64,000 bases of DNA, taken from the NCBI RefSeq assembly GCF_001895925.1, contig NZ_MPPI01000001.1:190099-254098 (forward strand), read 5' to 3'. Positions 8,877 through 18,800 of the stretch are shown here, piece after piece. The notes under the pieces are model-generated. The model worked only from the letters and a program-made list of their open reading frames with translations, was not told the origin of the DNA and made no database searches. The translations under genes and the position numbers were made by a program. Origin of the DNA: Phormidesmis priestleyi ULC007 (lineage in GTDB: Bacteria; Cyanobacteriota; Cyanobacteriia; Leptolyngbyales; Leptolyngbyaceae). How positions within the stretch are numbered: the stretch's first letter is position 1; every line of letters begins with the position of its first letter.

Positions 8877-9290
8877 ATGTTTGTTCAGAATGAATCGAAA
8901 CTGATTGGTTCTGTCGCCAAAGAAAGCGGTATCCCGATCAAAACGATTCGCTACTACGAGGAGCTAGGGTTATTGAAGACAATGGGCAGAACCGAGGGCG
9001 GCTATCGATTGTTCAGCGCTGATGTGTTTACCCGCTTAAATTTCATCAAGCGTGCCCAGAACTTAGGCATGAGTTTGTCAGAAATCAGAGAGTTTTTGGA
9101 GGTTCACGATCAAGGTGATTTGCCGTGTGACCAGGTTCAAGAAAAGCTGAGAGATAAATTGGTGGACATCGATCGACAAATTCAGCAACTCCAAATTCTC
9201 AAGCAAGAGTTAGAAAGGCTTTTGGTGAGAGGGCAGGTCTTACCTGAAAATTCTGCGGCAACGATTTGTCCAATCATTGAGCAAATTTGA
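8877..9290 (+). CDS. MerR-family metal-responsive transcriptional regulator
   Basis: The 137-residue protein has the MerR winged-helix N-terminus (IGSVAKESGIPIKTIRYYEELGLL, then GGYRLFS), a long dimerisation helix from about residue 85, and a short metal-binding tail. Cysteines are at residues 84 (DLPCDQ) and 131 (ATICP). In the family, proteins of this kind bind between the -35 and -10 elements and untwist the promoter when metal binds. The start follows AAGGAGTTAATC, only 2 bp after the cupredoxin gene, so it probably autoregulates the copA operon. A Cys at about position 84 is more like divalent-metal sensors than CueR, so the inducing metal is open. Confidence 0.88.
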   Translation: MFVQNESKLIGSVAKESGIPIKTIRYYEELGLLKTMGRTEGGYRLFSADVFTRLNFIKRAQNLGMSLSEIREFLEVHDQGDLPCDQVQEKLRDKLVDIDRQIQQLQILKQELERLLVRGQVLPENSAATICPIIEQI

Positions 9291-9363
9291 GCAACTTCAA
9301 AGACCTTCTGCATGAATCCAACCTGCTTTCTACAATAGGAAGACGGTCTGCCAAAATCTAATT

Positions 9364-9768
9364 GTGAAAAAACGAGTCACGCTAACTTTCCCAAAACGAT
9401 CGGTGCAGATGCCTGTCACTTACCGATTGGCAAAAGATTATAACGTCGCGGCCAATATCATTCGGGCGCAGGTGGCTCCTAATCAAATCGGGAAGCTGGT
9501 TGTCGAGTTATCGGGTGATATTGATCAGTTAGATGCTGCGCTGGAGTGGATGCGATCGCAAGATATCGGCGTGTCTTTTGCAAGTCGTGAAATCATGATC
9601 GATGAAGTGGCTTGTGTCGATTGTGGCTTGTGTACAGGAGTGTGCCCGACTGAGGCGCTGACGTTAGATCCGCAGTCGTTTAAGTTGACCTTTACGCGAT
9701 CGCGCTGCATTGTCTGCGAACAGTGCATTCCTACCTGTCCAGTTCAGGCGATTTCAACAAACTTTTGA
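9364..9768 (+). CDS. NIL-domain 4Fe-4S dicluster ferredoxin
   Basis: The gene encodes 134 residues from a GTG start at 9364. The N-terminal half is a NIL domain (VTLTFPKRSVQMPVTYRLAKDYNVAANIIRAQ...GKLVVELSG), an ACT-like ligand fold also seen in methionine ABC transporters. The C-terminal half carries two 4Fe-4S motifs: CVDCGLCTGVCP (about residues 84-95) and CIVCEQCIPTCP (about 117-128). This domain pair is widespread in cyanobacteria; links to sulfur-amino-acid metabolism have been suggested, but the partner is unknown. It lies 73 bp after the MerR gene and 41 bp before rimM, so it may be transcribed on its own. Confidence 0.9.
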   Translation: MKKRVTLTFPKRSVQMPVTYRLAKDYNVAANIIRAQVAPNQIGKLVVELSGDIDQLDAALEWMRSQDIGVSFASREIMIDEVACVDCGLCTGVCPTEALTLDPQSFKLTFTRSRCIVCEQCIPTCPVQAISTNF

Positions 9769-9809
9769 GCGAACGATCGAATGGGCAAGATATCGCTGCA
9801 AAATAGTAG

Positions 9810-10379
9810 ATGAATCCCATTGGCAATATTTTTTCTGTGCAGACCTCCCACCCTCAAAATCCTTTTCTCGAAGTTGGCAAAATCGTCTCGACCCAAGGGT
9901 TAAAGGGCGAGGTGCGGGTTTATCCTGATTCAGACTTTCCTCAACGATTTGTAGAGCCGGGAAAACGCTGGATTTTGCGATTGAACGCCACTCAACCCGA
10001 AGAAATCCAACTCGTCAAAGGTCGCTATCTAGACGGCAAAGGCTTATACATTGTCCAGTTTGCCGGAGTCGAGACCTGCGAACAAGCAGAGGCTCTGCGG
10101 GGCAGCAAAATTTTAGTCTTAGCCAGCGATCGACCCGAATTAGAAGCGGGTGAGTTTCACGTTGCTGATTTGATTGGGCTGCAAGTATTTGATCAGGCGA
10201 CTCAAGAACGGGTTGGAACAGTCGTTGATATTTTGTCAGCCGGAAATGATTTGCTAGAAGTGCAGCGAGAAAATTCGGAGAGTCGGGTTTTGATTCCGTT
10301 TGTGATGGCGATCGTGCCGATCGTTGACCTCAAACAAAACCGGGTAGAGATTACACCTCCACCCGGCTTAATTGAATAA
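9810..10379 (+). CDS. rimM: Ribosome maturation factor RimM
   Basis: The protein is 189 residues. The N-terminal beta-barrel begins with LEVGKIVSTQGLKGEVRVYPDSDFP, the clearest RimM signature. A PRC-barrel domain (LIGLQVFDQATQERVGTVVDIL...NDLLEVQ) ends in VLIPFVMAIVPIVDL. RimM binds ribosomal protein uS19 and helps mature the 30S head. The first 15 residues before the barrel are typical of a loosely conserved N-terminus. It converges with the tldE gene on the minus strand; a palindromic repeat fills the gap. Confidence 0.95.
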   Translation: MNPIGNIFSVQTSHPQNPFLEVGKIVSTQGLKGEVRVYPDSDFPQRFVEPGKRWILRLNATQPEEIQLVKGRYLDGKGLYIVQFAGVETCEQAEALRGSKILVLASDRPELEAGEFHVADLIGLQVFDQATQERVGTVVDILSAGNDLLEVQRENSESRVLIPFVMAIVPIVDLKQNRVEITPPPGLIE

Positions 10380-10422
10380 CGTCAGTTCGATGAGTTCTTT
10401 CGCTTCGTTCTTCAGCGCTTCA

Positions 10423-10483
10423 GCCCCCTAAATCCCCCAAAATTGGGGGGCTTTGAACCTCAATTCTGGGGGATTTAGGGGGC
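10423..10483. repeat. Inverted repeat with GCCCCCTAAATCCCCC arms
   Basis: The arms GCCCCCTAAATCCCCCAAAA and the reverse complement of TTCTGGGGGATTTAGGGGGC pair almost perfectly. It lies between the convergent rimM and tldE genes, where it could act as a bidirectional transcription end. A related element with CCCCCTAGCCCC arms is at 12049-12117. Confidence 0.75.
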
Positions 10484-10585
10484 AGCCCGGATTGGCAACC
10501 GCAGCGAAAAGCTTCATCGAATTCACGTTGAATAAGGTTTCATTCTTGCATGAGTGGGCAAGATGCCACCCCACAAAACTTGAGA

Positions 10586-11926
10586 CTATTCGCCTGTGAT
10601 CGATAATTCGTCTACCCAGACTCTAGGCGCAACCCCAGACCCCGTAAACTCCAGCTCCTTCTCAACATAGATAACCGACTTGAGAACTTCGCGAATATCA
10701 CCTGCCACCGTCGCAGATTCAACACTGGTGCGCTTGCCGTTTTGCACCAGCCAACCATCAAACGGCAGTGAAAATGAACCTTGTGTCGCCTGAACCCCAG
10801 CATGAAGGGCACTCAAATCATCAATCAAAATCACATTATCAGCCGTGTCTAAGCTGTAGTCTTGCTCGGCAGATTCCCCGGCAAAGATGTGATAGAAGTG
10901 AGGACTCACCGTGATCTTAGACCCCATATTGGCATGCCCCGTGGGTTGAGCATTCAGGCGTTTAGCCGTGCCAGAACTGTGCAAGAAGCCCGACAACACG
11001 CCGTTGGTGATCAGAGCAACGCGACGAGTCGGAGTGCCTTCTCCGTCAAAGGTTTCTGCGCCGACGTTTTCGGGGTGCAGCGCGTCATCGCAGAGACAGA
11101 GCAGCGGTGAGGCAATCTGCGTTCCCAGCGATTCGGGGGTGGAGAGACTCTGGTTATCGAGAATGCTCTGAGCGTTAAACAAGTTAGAAAACGCACCAAT
11201 CAAACTGAGAATTGCTTCAGGCGAAAAAACGACACGATATTTACCCGTTTTCACCTTGTCGTAATTGAGGTGACTGATGGTTTTCTCGGCCGCTTCTTTA
11301 AGACAGCCGTTGATATCTAACTCGTCTAACCCATGACTGACGCGAAACGCACCTGCGCTGCGAGGCTTTCTGCCTTCTTCCTCAGTTTTGGTGTAGAGGT
11401 AGAGTGAGGCAAACGAATGCCCTTCATTGCGGACAGCCCCTTCGCTGTTGAGATAAAAGCGATCGATATCTCGCTGCGCCAGCCCGTTATAAGGAACGCC
11501 TTTAATCGCCGGATGTGCCGCCAGCAATTCTTTTTCTGCCTCGACCAGCGTTTCTAGCAGTTTAGAAACGGGCGCTTGAGGATTCTTTGCTTCAGCATGG
11601 GGCGCTGTGGGATCTGTCGCTTCAGGACTGAATTCCGGCACGTTTTCCTTCACGCCAAAAAAGCTGGCTTCGTGAGCCGTTTTTAAGGCGAGTTCTAGCC
11701 CGATCGGGTCAACATCCGTCGTCGAAGTTACCCCAACAGAATGCTCATCGTTCCACACGCGAACCGTAACGCTCGATCGCTGGGATGCCTTCATCTGCTG
11801 CGGTTCGCCTTGATCGACCTGGACGCTGGTTTCGTCGATCGCCGACCCATAAATATCGTATTTTTTGATGCCCAACTTGTGAGCCGTATCTTTTGCGTAG
11901 GATGCAATGTCGTCAATTTTAGGCAT
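10586..11926 (-). CDS. tldE: TldE/PmbA metalloprotease-family subunit
   Basis: The protein is 446 residues from the ATG at 11926 (MPKIDDIASYAKDTAHKLGI). The frame stays open to 12139, but that extension translates an inverted repeat (SPPELGLGGER), so the shorter start is chosen. It shares the PmbA/TldE layout: a long N-terminal regulatory domain, a central segment RVVFSPEAILSLIGAFSNLFNAQSIL, and a C-terminal domain with TGHANMGSKITVSPHFYHIFAG. It lacks the HExxxH zinc motif, as expected for TldE, and pairs with the TldD encoded just upstream. In E. coli the TldD/E heterodimer degrades unfolded peptides such as CcdA and trims microcin B17. Confidence 0.92.
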   Translation of the reverse strand: MPKIDDIASYAKDTAHKLGIKKYDIYGSAIDETSVQVDQGEPQQMKASQRSSVTVRVWNDEHSVGVTSTTDVDPIGLELALKTAHEASFFGVKENVPEFSPEATDPTAPHAEAKNPQAPVSKLLETLVEAEKELLAAHPAIKGVPYNGLAQRDIDRFYLNSEGAVRNEGHSFASLYLYTKTEEEGRKPRSAGAFRVSHGLDELDINGCLKEAAEKTISHLNYDKVKTGKYRVVFSPEAILSLIGAFSNLFNAQSILDNQSLSTPESLGTQIASPLLCLCDDALHPENVGAETFDGEGTPTRRVALITNGVLSGFLHSSGTAKRLNAQPTGHANMGSKITVSPHFYHIFAGESAEQDYSLDTADNVILIDDLSALHAGVQATQGSFSLPFDGWLVQNGKRTSVESATVAGDIREVLKSVIYVEKELEFTGSGVAPRVWVDELSITGE

Positions 11927-12048
11927 GAGAATTATTTGTGTTAAGGAGCAATATTGCGAGACATTCCACCGGAACGTCCCTGCTAGAAGAGGGTGCAAGA
12001 AAGGCGTTGCTGCATCGAAGTTTGATCTGTCAAGGTTGTAAATCCTCT

Positions 12049-12117
12049 CGCCCCCTAGCCCCAATTCTGGGGGACTTTGAGTAGATCTAATTCCCCCAGA
12101 ATTGGGGCTAGGGGGCG
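12049..12117. repeat. Perfect 26-bp inverted repeat between tldD and tldE
   Basis: The arm 12049-12074 (CGCCCCCTAGCCCCAATTCT continuing to GGGGGA) is the exact reverse complement of 12092-12117, around a 17-nt spacer. In RNA it would form a very stable hairpin between the two co-directional genes. The sequence family matches the repeat at 10423-10483. Confidence 0.85.
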
Positions 12118-12146
12118 TATTCATTCCTTGATTCTGCAACGCTAAA

Positions 12147-13619
12147 TTATCGTCCGCCGACTGTGATCGAATCGACTTTGATGTGGGGCTGTCCGACTGT
12201 GACGTAAACGCTGCCGCTCACAGAACCACAGAACCCAGCCGCTAATCCTAAATCGTTGGAACACATAGAGATTTTGTTCATGATTTCGGTGGCTTCACCA
12301 ATTAGAGTTGCGCCTTTGAGCGGCTTGGTGAGTTTGCCATTCTCGATTAAGTAAGCTTCGTCTACCGCAAAGTTAAATTGTCCGGTTGCGCCAACGCTGC
12401 CGCCGCCCATCTTTTTGCAATAGATGCCTTTGTCGATCGAGGCAAACAGTTCTTCAACCGAGTAGTCACCGGGTGCGATATAGGTGTTCCGCATCCGACT
12501 CGCAGCAGCATAGGTGTAGCCTTGACGACGACCGCTGCCCGTGCGAGGGTTGCCCGTGCGGACAGAACCCGCGCGATCGGCGATAAAGTTCTTCAAAATC
12601 CCGTTTTCGATCAGCAGGGTGCGCTGCGCGGGCATTCCCTCGTCGTCCATGTCGATCGTGCCAAATGCGTCGCTAGTCAATCCTTCATCCCAAGCGGTGA
12701 GATTTTCGTGAGCAATCTTTTCGCCTTTCTTATCAGCAAACGGCGTGGTTTTGCGCTCGATTTGCGTCGTTTCGAGTAAGTGACCACAGGCTTCGTGAAA
12801 GATTACGCCGCCAAACTCATTGGCCATGACGACTGGATAGTTGCCCGACTCTACATAGTCTGCATACAGCATCTTCGAGGCAGAATCAGCCACTTCTTCA
12901 GCATCTTTGCCATAGTTCCAGGTTCTTAAGAAACCGGGTTCGCTGGTGCTGCCGACTCGCTTGTTGATCGACGATCGTTGAGCGCCGTCAGCACACAGCA
13001 GGCTATACCCGACGGATTGCGATAAGCGAATGTCTCGCGCAAACGTGCCATCGCTAGAGGCAACCAAAACTTCTTGCCAATCTCGGAAGTAGACCGCGCG
13101 ACGAGACTGCACAAACTGGGCTTGGGTCGCTAACTCACCGTTTGCTGCCAGCAAGACATCACCCATTTCACGCATTGAGCTACAGTCAGCCAACCATGAT
13201 TCTTTGCCCTTTTTAACGGCGTAGTCTCTCAGCAATTCCAGGTTGATTTCTGGCACATAAGAATTGGGGGCAGGAAGCTGCAAACCCATGATCGATAAGC
13301 CTTTCTCAAGGGCAGCTTTCAGACCGTTGAACGATAAATCGTTGGTGCTGACATAGCAATCGGCTTTGCCGCGAAACACTCGCACCCCAGCACCCGTCGA
13401 GAGGCGAGGCGAAATGCTGGTGATCGCGTCGTCTTCTGCCATGCAGCTAATATAGTTAACGCGCTCTAGAAAAAACTCAATAAAATCGGCACCTGCTGCA
13501 CGTCCCCATCCCAAAAGAGTGGATAGCGGAGCCTCCCAAGTTTCATCGAAACGATCGGGCGTAGACTGATAGGTCAAACGGGGCAGTTCTTTTGAGATTA
13601 ATAAAATGGGGGATTGCAT
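12147..13619 (-). CDS. tldD: TldD metalloprotease-family subunit
   Basis: This 490-residue protein belongs to the TldD family. The zinc motif HEACGH sits near residue 273 within [15 protein letters not shown], and family segments such as [44 protein letters not shown] and [16 protein letters not shown] are present. It should be the catalytic half of the TldD/TldE protease, which admits unfolded peptides into an internal chamber. The tldE gene follows about 220 bp downstream, separated by a 26-bp-armed inverted repeat. The start at 13619 is followed by a plausible N-terminal cap that is longer than in E. coli. Confidence 0.93.
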   Translation of the reverse strand: MQSPILLISKELPRLTYQSTPDRFDETWEAPLSTLLGWGRAAGADFIEFFLERVNYISCMAEDDAITSISPRLSTGAGVRVFRGKADCYVSTNDLSFNGLKAALEKGLSIMGLQLPAPNSYVPEINLELLRDYAVKKGKESWLADCSSMREMGDVLLAANGELATQAQFVQSRRAVYFRDWQEVLVASSDGTFARDIRLSQSVGYSLLCADGAQRSSINKRVGSTSEPGFLRTWNYGKDAEEVADSASKMLYADYVESGNYPVVMANEFGGVIFHEACGHLLETTQIERKTTPFADKKGEKIAHENLTAWDEGLTSDAFGTIDMDDEGMPAQRTLLIENGILKNFIADRAGSVRTGNPRTGSGRRQGYTYAAASRMRNTYIAPGDYSVEELFASIDKGIYCKKMGGGSVGATGQFNFAVDEAYLIENGKLTKPLKGATLIGEATEIMNKISMCSNDLGLAAGFCGSVSGSVYVTVGQPHIKVDSITVGGR

Positions 13620-13774
13620 GGGAAGCCTCTCTGCTAGGACTGTTGAGACAGTGGTTCACTTATTGTAACTTGCAGGGCTGAGAGGGGTAAGGCGGAATCC
13701 CGTATCTCTGGGTTTGGGGGCCTGAAAAAATCTTTTTGGTTGGGGTGCATAACCCGATCGAGCTATCCCTATGA

Positions 13775-13812
13775 GTGAGTGTAAGAGGTTAACGCCTCAC
13801 AAACACACTCAC
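13775..13812 (+). promoter_or_regulatory. Leader hairpin upstream of the Ser/Asn-rich secreted protein
   Basis: The arms GTGAGTGT (13775-13782) and ACACTCAC (13805-13812) enclose a smaller GAGG/CCTC pair around TTAACG. The ribosome site AAGGAG follows at once, so folding could change access to it. The leader at 14878-14900 has a similar string (GTGTAAGGGTTACAGCCCACC). Confidence 0.5.
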
Positions 13813-13828
13813 CTCAAGGAGAAATGCA

Positions 13829-14515
13829 ATGAAACTCGTCAAACTCTCTAGCTCTCTAGTTCTCGCCTCTGCTTTGTTCACTTCTTTGCTTCCGGTTAGC
13901 GCTGTACGCGCAGATGACAACTCGGCTCTGTTTGGTCAACTGGCGGGCAAGATTCAGTGCAGCGACGTGGGGTTAGGCTCTAACACTCAAAACAATCGCG
14001 GTAGCTCTAGCTCTGCTCGCAACAACTCCACTTCTAGCAACAACTCAGCGTCGGGCAAAAATGCCAGCAGTCAGTCGAGCAACAGCAGTAACAAAGATGG
14101 CGGTGGCGGTGGCTTTAACATCCTCGGCATCTTTGGTGCAAGTGGTGGTGGTCAAGCTCAGAGCAGTGATTCTAGCGCTTCTAACAACTCTAGCTCTTAC
14201 AATCGTGGTAACGCCTCCAATCAAGCTAGTGCATCACGCCAATCTAGTTCTTACAACCGCGATTCTTCTACAGTAGTGGTTGGTAAAGATTGCGATTCTA
14301 ACAACGCTGCTGCCGCAGTGGTGATTACAACGTTGGACACTAATAAAACTGCGAAAGAGATGAATTCTGAGAACAACACAACCTCGCGTTATGGAATCGA
14401 TGCTCAAATCAAAATCAACGATAGTAACAACAAAACTGCTGTTGATTTGTTTAACGCTCAACGCCGATCGGGTGCTGTCAACAATCTGACTCAATGGTAT
14501 ACACCGCAACACTAA
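13829..14515 (+). CDS. Secreted Ser/Asn-rich low-complexity protein, function unknown
   Basis: The 228-residue protein has a clear signal peptide (LVLASALFTSLLPVSAVRA, cleavage near residue 28). The mature part holds two cysteines (IQCSDVG near 39; GKDCDSN near 154). Between them is a long stretch dominated by Ser, Asn, Ala and Gly, with a glycine-rich GGGGGFNILGIFGASGGG patch. The C-terminal 70 residues look more ordered (VVITTLDTNKTAKEMNSEN, then IDAQIKINDSNNKTAVDLFNAQRR). I recognise no family. Translation starts after AAGGAG. A terminator hairpin follows at 14582. The disordered middle suggests an extracellular linker or matrix component; that is inference only. Confidence 0.75.
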   Translation: MKLVKLSSSLVLASALFTSLLPVSAVRADDNSALFGQLAGKIQCSDVGLGSNTQNNRGSSSSARNNSTSSNNSASGKNASSQSSNSSNKDGGGGGFNILGIFGASGGGQAQSSDSSASNNSSSYNRGNASNQASASRQSSSYNRDSSTVVVGKDCDSNNAAAAVVITTLDTNKTAKEMNSENNTTSRYGIDAQIKINDSNNKTAVDLFNAQRRSGAVNNLTQWYTPQH

Positions 14516-14581
14516 AAAATTGTGAGATTTGAATTAGAAACTACTCAAATCTCGTCCTGATATCCGCTCACTGTTTGTAAG

Positions 14582-14616
14582 TAGGAGTACCGCCTTGAGT
14601 ACTCCTATTTTCTTGT
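14582..14616 (+). terminator. Rho-independent terminator
   Basis: The arms TAGGAGTAC (14582-14590) and GTACTCCTA (14599-14607) pair perfectly around an 8-nt loop and are followed by TTTTCTTGTT. It lies 67 bp after the secreted Ser/Asn-rich protein. Confidence 0.85.
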
Positions 14617-14641
14617 TGTAATGCCTATTCTAAAAATAATT

Positions 14642-14764
14642 GCGGCATTGCTGAATAAAGGGATGATTGTGGTAAGGGCAATCCCCCCGTGGTTGCCCTC
14701 CGTCAGGGGTAGGCACGGGGGCGCTACCCCTACAGCTATTTCATCCCCTCATTCTAAAGCGCGA
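14642..14764. repeat. MITE-like dispersed repeat, copy A
   Basis: The block contains GGCAATCCCCCCGTGGTTGC and then GGGTAGGCACGGGGGCGCTA, bounded by loosely inverted ends (GCGGCATTGCTGAATAAAGG on the left). A second copy is at 62652-62824. It sits in the 403-bp gap between two secreted-protein genes, which otherwise holds only the terminator and the next gene's leader. Confidence 0.7.
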
Positions 14765-14918
14765 CAATTGCGATCGCGTCCTCGTGTGAATTTGTAGGGT
14801 TCATAAATCAAATGGGTATGGAATCATTGATTTTCTATAAACCTGCATAAACCTCAAATCTGCTCCCTATTAATGAGGTGTAAGGGTTACAGCCCACCCC
14901 AATCAAAGGAGACCCCCG

Positions 14919-15839
14919 ATGAACGTTCGCACTCTGTTAAATCTGGCTTTGTTGCTCTCTGTTTCCACTCCCGTTGCTCTGCCTGCGGTTGCCTCTGAAG
15001 CCATCGTCAGCACCTCTACCACCACGACTACGACCACTCGCCAGGGTTCGATGATTCCGCAAACGGCGGGTGTGGTGATCAAGCTTCCGGCGGCTGTAAC
15101 GGTTGATGTGGGGCAAAAGCAAGACTATCCGATGACGGTGCCCCTCGCACAGCCGTTGCTGGATTTGCAAGGCAATGAAGTCGTACCCATGAATACGCCT
15201 GTTACGATCAAGCTCAAGCCAGAAAACGGCGGCGCAAAAATTGTGGCAGAATCCATTGTGGTTAGAGGTCAGATTGTGGCAATTCAAGCCGCGAGTGCGG
15301 TGATTCCGGGTAACACGATTACGCAGCAGAGCGGTGCCGATCGCGCTCGTGAAAATAGCGGTGTATTGGGTAATCTATTTGGGGCGGTGATGGGGGCAAC
15401 GGCTCCCGAATCACGTAAAGCTTCTGCTTTTGATCAAGGCGGGATGATTGGTGGCGCGATCGGCATTCTCAGTGGCATGACATCGCCTAAAAATATTCGG
15501 ATTGTGCAGCTTCCTGCCGATAGTGTATATGTGTTGACACTACAAGCGCCGATTTCACTGCCCACGATCGCCGCTGCTCCCCAAACCGAATCTGTTCAAT
15601 CTAGCGCTAGTCAGCCTCAGTTTGATTTTCACAACATTATGGACTATAGCAAAGGCTTAGAGCAGGTGATCAACGGGTTTAAACAAGGGCAACTTTCTCA
15701 AGCCGAAGCTCGTCGTGTTGTAGTTAGTGCTGACCAATATGCAACCACCAAGCTGACTTCAAAACTTTATCCTCCGGCAGGTCTGCGTCGCCAGGTTGCT
15801 CAATTGTTTGACTACACTTATGGCATCGATCGTAAGTAA
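14919..15839 (+). CDS. Secreted protein of unknown function
   Basis: The 306-residue protein has a signal peptide (LLNLALLLSVSTPVALPAVAS, cleavage near residue 26), a threonine-rich stretch (STSTTTTTTTR) and a beta-rich middle. The segment NTPVTIKLKPENGGAKIVAESIVV recalls the C-terminal domain of TrbI/VirB10-type proteins, though too weakly for a call. A glycine-rich section around GGMIGGAIGILSGM may be a membrane-associating hairpin. The C-terminal 80 residues (YSKGLEQVINGFKQGQLSQAEARRVV) look helical. The start follows AAAGGAGA. It ends 31 bp before the caspase gene on the same strand, so a shared transcript is possible. Confidence 0.8.
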   Translation: MNVRTLLNLALLLSVSTPVALPAVASEAIVSTSTTTTTTTRQGSMIPQTAGVVIKLPAAVTVDVGQKQDYPMTVPLAQPLLDLQGNEVVPMNTPVTIKLKPENGGAKIVAESIVVRGQIVAIQAASAVIPGNTITQQSGADRARENSGVLGNLFGAVMGATAPESRKASAFDQGGMIGGAIGILSGMTSPKNIRIVQLPADSVYVLTLQAPISLPTIAAAPQTESVQSSASQPQFDFHNIMDYSKGLEQVINGFKQGQLSQAEARRVVVSADQYATTKLTSKLYPPAGLRRQVAQLFDYTYGIDRK

Positions 15840-15870
15840 ATCCCATCCTTCGTCCCTTGTCCCTCTGACT

Positions 15871-18800
15871 ATGCCCCGCGCCATTAGCCGACCCACCCTT
15901 TCCCTCGAAACTGGCAAAGCCAAACTGTGGATTCTGCTGGTCGGGGTCAATCACTACCAAGATACTCATCTACCTTCGCTGCAATATCCTGCCCTCGACT
16001 GTCAGGGATTAGCCGATGCGCTCACCGAGGCAACCCAAGAGTTTCCTCAACGAGAAATTCGCACTCATCATGATTTTGGGGCAGACGTGCCCAAACTAGA
16101 ATCGGTGCGGCAAACGCTGCAACAGATGGTCACAGACGCGCAGCCTCAAGACACTGTGCTAGTCTACTTTTCGGGACATGGCGTGTTAGACGATCGGACT
16201 CAGCAAGCAGTGTTGTGTCTGGCAGATACTCAGAAAGATCGCTTGTTAGAAACGGGGTTCGCGGTTGCAGAATTGTTGAATTTGTTGGGGCAATGTGCCG
16301 CCCGTCAGCAAGTGATTTGGCTAGATGCTTGCCACAGTGGAGGCATGACGCTAAGAAGTGCGAAAGGACAGTCGATATTGTCGAATCCCACCGCCCAAAT
16401 GATGAACGTGTTGGGACAACGTGCCGCTCAAAGTCAGGGGTTTTATGCGCTGTTGTCGTGCGATCGTGCTCAACAATCTTGGGAGTTCCCCGAATTGGGA
16501 CATGGGGTGTTTACTTACTTTCTGATGCGGGGTTTGCGCGGTGAGGCGGCAGACGCTCAGGGCACGATCGAGGCAGACGGACTTTATAAATATGTCTATC
16601 ACCAAACGCTGCAATATATCGATAAAACCAATCAACAACTGCGATTAATCAATCAACAAAAGCGCAGTCGCGGCGACACTCAGCTTCAAATTGAGTATCC
16701 AATGCAAACGCCAAAACGCATTGTTGAGGGCATTGGTGAATTGATTTTAGGCGTACGATCGGCAGCGATTTCTCCTCAAAATCCCCGTCAAGCGTTGGTG
16801 ATTGAAGGACTTCCTAGCCAGCAAACCACGCTGAGTTTAAGTAAGGTACTTCACAACGCAGGCGGCTTTGATTTGGACTATTATCCCCAACCGGGCAAAG
16901 ATTGGTCAGCCGTGCGTGAGGCGATTCAAACCTGCCTAAAATCTGCGGAACCTCTCCCCAGGCTTTCCACCACTGCTCTACTCTACTTGCGGGGACGGAT
17001 CGAAGAAACCACCGAAGGCGATTCTTGGCTAATTCTAGGCGATGGCACTCGGATTGCTCGATCGTGGCTGCGGCAAGAATTACGTCGCTCTCAAATGGCA
17101 CAACAAATTGTGGTGTTAGACTGCCCCGGCGCAACTTCTCTGACGGAGTGGGTTGAAGAGTTGCAACTCGGCAACAACCAAGGACAATGCCTGATCGCGG
17201 CAGCTTCTCCGGCAACAGAATCCGAAAAATTTGCTCAAATCTTGTTAGAAACGTTGAAAGTGGGCGATCGTCAAATCGGTCTTCCTGCCGCAGGTTGGAT
17301 CGCGCAACTTCAAATCGCATTAGCAGGAGAATTGCCGCTACACGTTTGGTTGTCAGGTGCCCAAGGCGTGATCGAAGTGTTGCCCGGACGAGTTGGATCG
17401 CGCAGCCCTGAAACCGCAGGCTTTGACCTGGGACTCTGCCCCTATATGGGGTTGAGGGCGTTTTCAGAAGATGATTCTAAATACTTCTACGGACGAGAAG
17501 GTCTGACTCGCAAGTTGATTCAAGAAGTCAGTCACCAATCTTATTTGGCAGTGGTCGGCGCATCGGGAAGTGGCAAATCTTCGATCGTACAAGCCGGATT
17601 AATCGCGCAACTGCGACAAGGAAAGCAAGTTCCCAGCAGTGAGCAGTGGTGGATTGGGCAAATGCGTCCGGGCGATCGCCCTTTAGAAGCCCTTTCTCGT
17701 AGACTAGTAGACGCTGGCACCGAGAAAGAAAAAACTCTTCAACAGCAGCAAATTGAAGGCATCTTGCACCAAGGGACAGAAGGCTTTGTTTATTGGCTAC
17801 GATCGCGCCCCGAACCTGTAGTTGTTCTCGTGATCGATCAATTTGAGGAACTATTTACTCTAGCAGCAACTGACGATCGCCAACAATTTTTAGATCTAAT
17901 TTTGGGTGCTGTGAACTATGCCAGCGATCGCTTTAAGTTAATCCTGACGCTCCGTGCAGACTTCATTTCGCCCTGTTTAGAAATTCCTGAACTGGCGCTT
18001 ATTTTGCAGCGATCGAGCGTTTTAGTACCGCCTTATTTGACCGAAAATGATTACCGTGAAGTGATCCTTCGTCCTGCCGAACAAGTCGGATTGCAGGTCG
18101 AATCGGGGTTAGTCGAAGTCCTTTTGCAAGAACTTGACCACAGTGCCGGAGACTTGCCCTTATTAGAATTTGTATTAGAACAACTGTGGCAACAACGTCG
18201 ATCGGGCACACTAACTCTACAAGCTTATCAGCAACAAATTGGCGGATTGCGGGGCGCATTAGAACGGAAAGCCCAAGCGGTTTATGACAGTTTAGAGGCG
18301 GATGCTCAAGCCTGCGCTCGTTGGATTTTCTTATCACTCACGCAGCTAGGAGAAGGCACCGAAGATACTCGTCGTCGGGTGTCTAAAGCCGATTTGGTAG
18401 TGAAGAAATATCCGGTAGAATTGGTCGATCGCACTCTTCAAGCCCTCGCAACCGCCAAACTGATCGTCATCGGACTCGATGAATTAGACGCACACAGCAA
18501 AGGAGCACCGCCACAGAACCCCGACTTCACGCTTGACACTTCTTTCACCGACGTTTCGATCGAGGTGGCCCACGAAATCCTAATTCGCTATTGGTCTACC
18601 CTGCGCTGGTGGTTAGAAGAAAATCGTAATCGACTGCGATCGCAGCGTCAAATCGAGCAAGCTGCCCTGCACTGGAAGCAGAGCGATCGACAACCCGATT
18701 TTTTGTTGCGAGGCATTCGACTGGCCCAAGCCGAAGAACTCTATGTCAAATACACCGACGAGCTTCCGGCAGATACGCAGCGATTTATTGAAGCCTGTTT

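Noticed and set aside
11927-12139. A 71-residue N-terminal extension of TldE
   Set aside because: It translates the 26-bp-armed inverted repeat; the family start is the ATG at 11926.
15796-15870. An upstream start for the large caspase protein
   Set aside because: It would overlap the previous gene and adds residues unlike the caspase family start.
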